Assembly: GCA_002897995.1 (NCBI GenBank)
Contig: BDTT01000063.1
Span: 1 to 37,376, forward strand
DNA length: 37,376 nt
DNA from: a bacterium BMS3Bbin10
Lineage (GTDB): Bacteria > Pseudomonadota > Alphaproteobacteria > Rhizobiales > Methyloligellaceae
Direction: 5' to 3'
Shown: positions 34,505 to 37,376 of the stretch, piece by piece
Numbering within the stretch: position 1 is the stretch's first letter
Layout of the letters: each line of letters opens with the position of its first letter
Translations under genes and position numbers: made by a program
The notes under the pieces: model-generated
Databases searched by the model: none
Told to the model about the DNA's origin: nothing
The model's input: the letters and a program-made list of their open reading frames with translations, nothing else

Positions 34505-35185
34505 GTGCAAGCCCCAATTCAACTCATCGACACGCCGGAGCGCTTTGCCGCCCGCTTCAATGTTTCACGTGAAACCATCGAGCGGCTGCAAATCTATGAG
34601 GCGCTCCTGAAACACTGGCAAAAAGGGACCAATCTGGTCGCTCCCAAGACGCTCGAGCATATCTGGCACCGCCACTTCGCCGACAGCGCGCAGCTTCTGG
34701 CCCTTGCCCCCGAAGCGCATAAATGGCTCGATCTGGGCGCGGGGGCGGGATTTCCCGGATTGGTTGTTGCGATTTGCACGGCGAATCGGGAAGATGGCCG
34801 CGTGCATATTGTCGAGAGCAATGCCAGAAAATGCGCATTTTGCCGGGAAGTTGTGCGCGAAACGGGGTGTTCTGTGGAAATATACGAGGCGCGCATTGAA
34901 AGCCTTGGCGCCCGAGATAAATTGATCGAGGCGGATATTGTGACGGCGCGCGCCCTGGCGCCGCTCGATCATCTGTTTGAACTGGCGTCGCCCTTCTTCG
35001 GCGCGGGCGCCATGGGCCTGTTCCTCAAGGGACGGCGGGTGAACCAGGAAATGGAAGACGCGGCGAAGCGGTGGGAATGCGAGGCGCAACTGCATCCCAG
35101 CGTGACCGACAGTCAGGCGCGGATTGTTCAAATCAGGGATTTGCGCGTGAGGAAAACGGGACATGTGGAGGCGGCAGATGAGTAA
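34505..35185 (+). CDS. rsmG: 16S rRNA (guanine527-N7)-methyltransferase RsmG (GidB)
   Basis: RsmG methylates N7 of G527 in 16S rRNA. The 226-residue protein starts with GTG 34505 (MQAPIQLIDTPERFAARF). It has LKHWQKGTNLVAPKTLEHIWHRHFADSAQL, the SAM-binding glycine loop WLDLGAGAGFPGLV, the acidic ribose-binding IVESNARKCAF and the VTARALAPLD motif. The NVSRET segment at the N-terminus is encoded by a parS site (34561-34576), so the same DNA is a coding exon and a centromere site. The 3' end overlaps parA by 8 bases. Confidence 0.97.
   Translation: MQAPIQLIDTPERFAARFNVSRETIERLQIYEALLKHWQKGTNLVAPKTLEHIWHRHFADSAQLLALAPEAHKWLDLGAGAGFPGLVVAICTANREDGRVHIVESNARKCAFCREVVRETGCSVEIYEARIESLGARDKLIEADIVTARALAPLDHLFELASPFFGAGAMGLFLKGRRVNQEMEDAAKRWECEAQLHPSVTDSQARIVQIRDLRVRKTGHVEAADE
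34561..34576. promoter_or_regulatory. parS site 2, inside rsmG
   Basis: TGTTTCACGTGAAACC has one mismatch to the consensus parS (final base). It is read in frame as part of N-V-S-R-E-T, residues 20-25 of RsmG. Together with site 1 (2.2 kb upstream) it lies close to parAB, the usual location. Confidence 0.93.
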
Positions 35186-36008
35186 TTCCGGCAGAGCGCC
35201 GAGAGTTCTGGCCCTGGCCAACCAGAAGGGCGGCGTCGGCAAGACGACCACGGCCATCAATCTCGGCACCGCGCTGGCGACGGTTGGCGAACAGGTGCTG
35301 ATTATCGATCTCGACCCGCAGGGCAATGCCAGCACCGGGCTTGGCATTCCCAACACGCCCGAGGCGCGAACGCCCTCGACGCTTGAGGTTCTGACCGGCG
35401 AGGCGTCGATTATGCAGGCGCGCCGCGCCACCGATATCGAGCGTCTTTCGATCGTGCCGGGGCATATCGATCTGATGCTGGTGGAGCGCGATGCCGCCAG
35501 CAACAGGCACAGAAACTATGGCCTGCGCGACGCCCTGAAGGCCCACGGCGCGGCTCTGGCGGCGAATGACGCGAGCGATGCCCCGACCTATGTTCTGATC
35601 GACTGTCCGCCCTCGCTCAATGTGCTCACCCTCAACGCGCTGGCCGCCGCCGATGCGGTCATCGTGCCCCTGCAATGCGAGTTTTTCGCGCTCGAGGGCC
35701 TGGGTCTGCTGGTGGACACCATCGAGGAGGCGCGCAAGAACCTCAATCCCAATCTCATCATCCAGGGCGTCATCCTGACCATGCATGACGGGCGCCAGGT
35801 GCTGACCCAGCAGGTCGAGGAAGACGTGCGGGCCTTTCTGGGGAAGAAGGTCTATGCCAACACCATTCCCCGCAATGTGCGCATATCCGAAGCCCCCTCC
35901 CACGGGCTCCCGGCCATCGTTTACGATCTGGAGTGCCGGGGCAGTCAGGCCTATATCGCGGTCGCCAAGGAACTGATCCGCCGCGAGCGCGGTCTGGCGG
36001 CGGCGTAG
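35178..36008 (+). CDS. parA: Chromosome partitioning ATPase ParA
   Basis: ParA is the DNA-bound ATPase whose gradient moves ParB-parS complexes and so separates replicated origins. The 276-residue protein has the deviant Walker A NQKGGVGKTTT, the LIIDLDPQGNASTGLG motif, Walker B VLIDCPPSLNVLTLNAL, and TQQVEEDVRAFLGKKVY with IPRNVRISEAPSHG. ATG 35178 is fixed by GGAGG 6 bases upstream; an ATG at 35163 would add 5 residues. It begins within the rsmG stop region (ATGAGTAA), and parB follows after 12 bases. Confidence 0.98.
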   Translation: MSNSGRAPRVLALANQKGGVGKTTTAINLGTALATVGEQVLIIDLDPQGNASTGLGIPNTPEARTPSTLEVLTGEASIMQARRATDIERLSIVPGHIDLMLVERDAASNRHRNYGLRDALKAHGAALAANDASDAPTYVLIDCPPSLNVLTLNALAAADAVIVPLQCEFFALEGLGLLVDTIEEARKNLNPNLIIQGVILTMHDGRQVLTQQVEEDVRAFLGKKVYANTIPRNVRISEAPSHGLPAIVYDLECRGSQAYIAVAKELIRRERGLAAA

Positions 36009-36020
36009 GAGGCGCGCGCG

Positions 36021-36899
36021 ATGGCGGCACAGAAGCGGCGGCTCGGGCGCGGACTGGCGACCCTCATCAACGAATCGGCGGACGTCGCCGCCGCCACCGG
36101 CCTTGAGGGGATGCGCACCGTCGCCATCGAGGCATTGAAGCCGAGCCCGCTCAACCCGCGCGCCAGTTTCGAGCCGCGCGAGCTGAAGGAGCTGGCCGAA
36201 TCGATCAAGGCGCGCGGGCTGGTTCAGCCCATCGTCGTGCGGCCTGCGGACGGGTCCGGCGGCGGCTATGAGATCGTCGCCGGCGAGCGCCGCTGGCGCG
36301 CCGCGCAGGCCGCGGCGCTGCATGACGTGCCGGTCATCGTGCGCGACCTTACCGACCAGCAGGCGCTGGAGATCGCCATTATCGAAAATGTCCAGCGCAC
36401 GGATCTGAACGCGGTCGAGGAAGCGGCCGGGTACCGCCAGCTGATCGACGCCTATAAATATACCCAAGAAGATCTGGCGGGGATTGTCGGCAAGAGCCGC
36501 AGCCATCTCACCAACACGCTGAGGCTCCTTAAGCTGCCCGAGAGTGTCCAGGACCTGATCCGCGAGGGCGCCCTGAGCGCGGGCCATGCGCGGGCGCTCA
36601 TTGGCCATGAGGATGCCGAACGCCTGGCTCGCGACATCGTCAGGCGGGCGATGAGCGTGCGCGACGTGGAGGCCCTGATCCAGCGGCGCGGCGCGCCCAG
36701 GAGCGGCGGCGCGGCGCGGAAAAGTTCCGGCGATGCGGATGTGCGCGCGGCGGAGCGTCAGCTCTCCGACGCGCTGGGCCTGAAGGTGAGCATTATTACG
36801 GGCAAGGGCGAGAAGGGCGAATTGCGGATTGCCTATTCGACCCTCGAACAACTCGACGATGTCCGCCGCCGCCTCTTGAAGCCACCGGTAAAACGATAG
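36021..36899 (+). CDS. parB: Chromosome partitioning protein ParB
   Basis: ParB binds parS, loads CTP and slides as a clamp, forming the partition complex. The 292-residue protein has the basic N-terminus KRRLGRGLATLI (ParA-stimulating), the PNPRA-like SPLNPRASFEPRELKELAESI, the CTP-binding GERRWRAAQAA, the IIENVQRTDLNAVEEAAGYRQLID helix, a helix-turn-helix TQEDLAGIVGKSRSHLTNTLRLL, and a C-terminal dimer domain ending LEQLDDVRRRLL. All parts are intact. Confidence 0.98.
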   Translation: MAAQKRRLGRGLATLINESADVAAATGLEGMRTVAIEALKPSPLNPRASFEPRELKELAESIKARGLVQPIVVRPADGSGGGYEIVAGERRWRAAQAAALHDVPVIVRDLTDQQALEIAIIENVQRTDLNAVEEAAGYRQLIDAYKYTQEDLAGIVGKSRSHLTNTLRLLKLPESVQDLIREGALSAGHARALIGHEDAERLARDIVRRAMSVRDVEALIQRRGAPRSGGAARKSSGDADVRAAERQLSDALGLKVSIITGKGEKGELRIAYSTLEQLDDVRRRLLKPPVKR

Positions 36900-36919
36900 C
36901 CTTTTCAATAGGTTACAGC

Positions 36920-37376
36920 TTATTTCCGGCTCAGAACGATGAGCAGCCGCTCGGTCAGCGCCGCGTCAAGGACAGGGGTTCGCCGGGTCGCCCGCGTCGC
37001 GTTCTGAATGAGCATCAGGGCGCGCGAAGCCGCCGTCGCGCTCCATTTGCGCCCCTGCGCCAGCAGCGCGTCGCGCTGGGTGAAGTGAACCGGCGGCCGG
37101 AATCTGGCGATCGCCGTCCGGGCGGGCTCGCCGGCCTCGATGGAGGCGCACAGCCGGTGCAGGCGCTGAAAGTGGCGCCCGAGCGCGGCGAGCGCGACTT
37201 GCGTGCCCTGGCCGCCGGCGATGAGGGCGTCGAGATGCCGCAGCGCTTCGCGCGTGCGCCCCTCGGCCGCCGCGGCGGCAAGCGCATCGATCATGCCCGC
37301 GCCCATATCGCCGATGACCGCATCGATATCCCCGATATGGACCTCGCCCCCCGTCCCGGCATAGGTCGCCAGCTTG
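36920..37376 (-). CDS. holA: DNA polymerase III delta subunit, C-terminal part
   Basis: HolA is the clamp-loader delta subunit. About 151 codons are inside the window; the gene continues beyond the right edge (the first complete codon is at 37375). The seen part begins KLATYAG-TGGEVHIGDIDAVIGD, the usual end of the AAA+ lid region, and continues with the collar domain (ALAAAAAEGRTREALRHLDALIAGGQG and HFQRLHRLCASIEAGE, FTQRDALLAQGRKWS). It is convergent with parB, 20 bases away. No terminator hairpin is visible between them. Confidence 0.9.
   Translation of the reverse strand, partial: KLATYAGTGGEVHIGDIDAVIGDMGAGMIDALAAAAAEGRTREALRHLDALIAGGQGTQVALAALGRHFQRLHRLCASIEAGEPARTAIARFRPPVHFTQRDALLAQGRKWSATAASRALMLIQNATRATRRTPVLDAALTERLLIVLSRK

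Noticed and set aside
35133-36908. 591-codon minus-strand frame antisense to parA-parB
   Set aside because: The plus strand encodes clear ParA and ParB with all motifs; the antisense frame is a by-product of high GC at third positions and shows no family motif.
36900-36919. Rho-independent terminator between parB and holA
   Set aside because: Twenty bases with no stem and no proper T-run.

Overview
The window is the replication-origin neighbourhood of a GC-rich alphaproteobacterial chromosome. The gene content and order (smr-mltA-timA-fxsA-secB-dnaQ-coaE-aroE-maf-ppsR / hemE-hemJ-rho-mnmE-mnmG-rsmG-parA-parB-holA) is the conserved alphaproteobacterial ori block. The hslVU/his/coaA cluster and several intergenic palindromic repeats of the kind common in Hyphomicrobiales (Rhizobiales) suggest that order. 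No species can be named from the sequence, and no tRNA, rRNA, CRISPR array or insertion sequence was seen.

Layout. (1) 1-1340 is an accessory patch with lower GC: a three-gene minus-strand unit of a small basic protein, an unknown 200-aa protein and the N-terminus of an XRE/ImmA-IrrE regulator, with a palindrome before the first gene. (2) 1412-6296 holds a UPF0178 protein, an orphan TAXI periplasmic binding protein, a membrane GGDEF-EAL protein and an exported protein of unknown function. (3) 6450-12142 holds housekeeping genes dapB, gpmA, an Ada/Ogt-like protein, a DUF2244 protein, nth and a PfkB-family adenosine kinase. One lower-GC orphan gene (8089-8790) is wedged in next to a palindromic repeat. 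(4) 12212-17441, all minus strand, is a histidine operon hisB-(DUF2628)-hisH-hisA-hisF-hisE running into coaA, with hairpin repeats in most of its gaps. (5) 17650-19527 is hslVU. (6) 19637-27578 is mostly minus strand and leads up to the probable oriC at 27579-27955. (7) 27956-36899 is all plus strand, leading away from the origin, and contains two parS sites close to parAB. holA enters from the right edge on the minus strand.

The genes on the two sides of 27579-27955 point away from it. It contains several DnaA-box-like sequences and an AT-rich stretch, and it lies between ppsR (the RP001 homologue) and hemE, the position of the origin in Caulobacter and Rickettsia. ParA, ParB and two parS sites complete a segregation module 4.4-9 kb from it.

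Points most worth a second look are the hemE gene, which has no ATG/GTG/TTG start before its conserved N-terminus; the parS site read as protein inside rsmG; substitutions in the EAL active site of the GGDEF-EAL protein; the left-edge accessory operon; and the unknown gene at 8089-8790.
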